NCBI GenBank assembly: GCA_947627795.1 | Contig: CANQXJ010000001.1 | Coordinates: forward strand, 61,322-125,321 | Origin: an uncultured Clostridia bacterium | Lineage (GTDB): Bacteria; Bacillota; Clostridia; UBA1381 | DNA length: 64,000 nt | Direction: 5' to 3' | Part shown: piece after piece, positions 62,789 to 64,000 of the stretch | Numbering within the stretch: position 1 is the first letter of the stretch | Layout: every line of letters starts with the position of its first letter | Translations under genes and position numbers: made by a program | The notes under the pieces: generated by a model | What the model was told of the DNA's origin: nothing | Seen by the model: the letters and a program-made list of their open reading frames with translations, nothing else | Databases searched by the model: none

Positions 62789-63870
62789 GATACCCCTCCG
62801 ATATAATCAAACGCGCTGTAAATCTCATCCTGAGTTACGTCCGTGGTCTGCATTACCTCGCCGATTTTTACGGGAAGCACGAATTTCAGCTTACCCATCA
62901 GCTTTTTCTTGTCCTTCTGCATATATCCCATTACGACATCGCTTTCGGGCAGCTTCACGCGTGTGCGGAAGCCGTACAGCTTAAGCGTGTCCTCTATTCG
63001 TTTAAGTTCGTAAGCCGTGATCATGCCGCGTTTTTGTGCGATATACGACGCTCCTATCATGCCAATCCCGACGCATTCGCCGTGCGTCATCTGAAAATCA
63101 TAAGCCGACTCTACCGCGTGACCGATAGTGTGACCGAAATTCAAAATCGCACGCAGCCCGTTTTCGCGCTCGTCGTGCATTACCACATCCGCTTTGATCG
63201 CGCAGTTGGTTTTCGCCATTCTGATAAGCAAATCGCTGTCGAGCGCCTTTATCGTGTCCGCGTTTTCGCAAAGATAATCAAAAAATTCCGCGTCGCGTAT
63301 AATGCCGTGCTTTATGACCTCGCCCATACCCGAAACAAACTGCTCATTAGGCAGAGTTTTTAGCGTGTTTACATTTATGTAAACCAATCTCGGTTGATGG
63401 AACGCGCCCAAAATATTTTTGCTTCCGGCGAAATCAATACCCGTTTTGCCGCCCACGGAGCTGTCGGACTGCGACAGGAGCGTAGTCGGAATTTGAATAA
63501 AGTCGATACCGCGCATGAAAATCGCCGCCGCGAAGCCCGCCATATCGCCGACCACGCCTCCGCCGAGCGCGGCGATCATGCTTTTTCTATCGAGTCCGTG
63601 CTCGATACAGGCATTGCATATGCCGAGGATTGAGTTCATATTCTTATGCTCCTCGCCCGCTTCAAACGCGTACGCGGCAGCGTCATAGCCGTTATCTTTG
63701 AGTAGAGCGCAGACCTCGTCCGCGTAAAGCCGTTCGACATTTGTGTCGGTTACGATCAAAATTTTTGGGGGAGCGTTGATCTCCGCCATCGCGTCGGGCA
63801 GCCCAGCGAAATCCGACGAAAATTTTATATTGTATGAGCGTTCGCCTAAATTAACGTATAATTTTTCCAT
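62785..63870 (-). CDS. aroB: 3-dehydroquinate synthase
   Basis: Second step of the shikimate pathway; NAD and metal enzyme. 361 residues. GGGVVGDMAGFAAAIFMRG, TTLLSQSDSSVGGKTGID, and the metal ligands in GMGEVIKHG, LNFGHTIGHAVE. The start follows AAGGAG by 9 bases. Operon aroB-lspA-rluD. Confidence 0.97.
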   Translation of the reverse strand: MEKLYVNLGERSYNIKFSSDFAGLPDAMAEINAPPKILIVTDTNVERLYADEVCALLKDNGYDAAAYAFEAGEEHKNMNSILGICNACIEHGLDRKSMIAALGGGVVGDMAGFAAAIFMRGIDFIQIPTTLLSQSDSSVGGKTGIDFAGSKNILGAFHQPRLVYINVNTLKTLPNEQFVSGMGEVIKHGIIRDAEFFDYLCENADTIKALDSDLLIRMAKTNCAIKADVVMHDERENGLRAILNFGHTIGHAVESAYDFQMTHGECVGIGMIGASYIAQKRGMITAYELKRIEDTLKLYGFRTRVKLPESDVVMGYMQKDKKKLMGKLKFVLPVKIGEVMQTTDVTQDEIYSAFDYIGGVS

Positions 63871-63900
63871 TGTTGGTTTCTCCTTTTTATTGTTTGCGGC

Positions 63901-64000
63901 GTAAATTATGATTTATCTGCGAAAGGCCCCCTTGTCAAAGGGGGCTGTCAGCGTAGCTGACTGGGGGATTCCTTCGCTAATTTTAAAAAAAGAATCCCTC
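63901..64000. repeat. Palindromic intergenic repeat, cut by window edge
   Basis: Begins with the same 21 bases as 23420-23440. Then come a perfect hairpin GCCCCCTT-gtca-AAGGGGGC (63926-63945), a second hairpin GTCAGC-gta-GCTGAC (63947-63961), and an outer pair GGGATTC (63965-63971) with GAATCCC (63992-63998). To my knowledge this kind of sequence is a frequent intergenic repeat in gut Clostridia and other gut bacteria. Confidence 0.75.

Noticed and set aside
1..64000. tRNA, rRNA, CRISPR arrays, prophage or transposase genes
   Set aside because: No cloverleaf-like or rRNA stretches, no regularly spaced direct repeats, and no transposase or integrase motif noticed on either strand. A tRNA scan program would settle this.

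Overview
The window is a dense, housekeeping-rich stretch of chromosome from an endospore-forming, anaerobic Firmicute, most likely an uncultured gut member of class Clostridia. The reasons are: sigma-K beside a SpoIVFB-type protease, LL-diaminopimelate aminotransferase (DapL), a glutamine synthetase next to an ANTAR regulator, a split transketolase, V-type ATPase parts, the Bacillus/Clostridium gene orders miaB-ricA-mutS-mutL-miaA and hprK-murB-rapZ-glmR-whiA-dnaE-pfkA, and Shine-Dalgarno sequences close to AGGAGG nearly everywhere. Base composition looks roughly even. I found no rRNA, tRNA, CRISPR array, prophage or transposase gene. No gap without a gene exceeds 300 bases.

Layout. 1-9.75 kb (minus strand) is a nitrogen-assimilation block: glnA, an ANTAR antiterminator, dapF, dapL, then gltB and gltD (gltD runs off the left edge). 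9.76-17.5 kb is miaA, mutL, mutS, ricA, miaB and a Dabb protein. 17.6-20.4 kb holds a small unknown protein and two V-ATPase subunits without the rest of the complex. 20.5-22.5 kb is tmcAL and sigK. Divergent from sigK on the plus strand is spoIVFB, followed by a five-gene run: metallophosphoesterase, polysaccharide deacetylase, a DUF2161 nuclease-like protein, a secreted CotH-type kinase-like protein and a GH2 glycosidase. 30.6-35.9 kb (minus) is the pyrimidine operon pyrB-C-F-K-D with a HicAB toxin-antitoxin pair inside it. argH points right. 37.6-50.1 kb (minus) is a lipoprotein, split transketolase, mrnC, pfkA, a small protein, a TRAP-like mtrB, dnaE, whiA, glmR, rapZ, murB and hprK. 50.3-54.7 kb (minus) is a cell-wall amidase, ruvB, ruvA, ruvC and an HD protein. 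54.9-61.4 kb (plus) is argG, an aldo/keto reductase, thiH, thiE and a FeoA-FeoB fusion. 61.4-63.9 kb (minus) is rluD, lspA and aroB.

The most interesting signal is regulatory. Both glnA and gltB have a sigma-A promoter, then at once a hairpin with a hexaloop of ANTAR type (A at loop position 1, G at position 4; AAGGGT and AAAGGC), whose 3' half is shared with the 5' arm of an intrinsic terminator lying before the start codon. An ANTAR protein is encoded in the glnA operon, and its receiver domain lacks the phospho-accepting Asp. This looks like a complete local antitermination circuit for glutamine and glutamate synthesis. In the gltB leader a GC-rich palindromic repeat sits inside the loop of the terminator, apparently without destroying it. 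Other points: sigK and its activating protease are divergent neighbours sharing an inverted repeat with CATACA-type -10 boxes; HicAB lies in the pyr operon; the TRAP homologue has Lys in place of the RNA-contacting Arg58; V-ATPase I and H subunits are orphaned; several palindromic intergenic repeats occur, one of which shares 21 identical bases between two places 40 kb apart.
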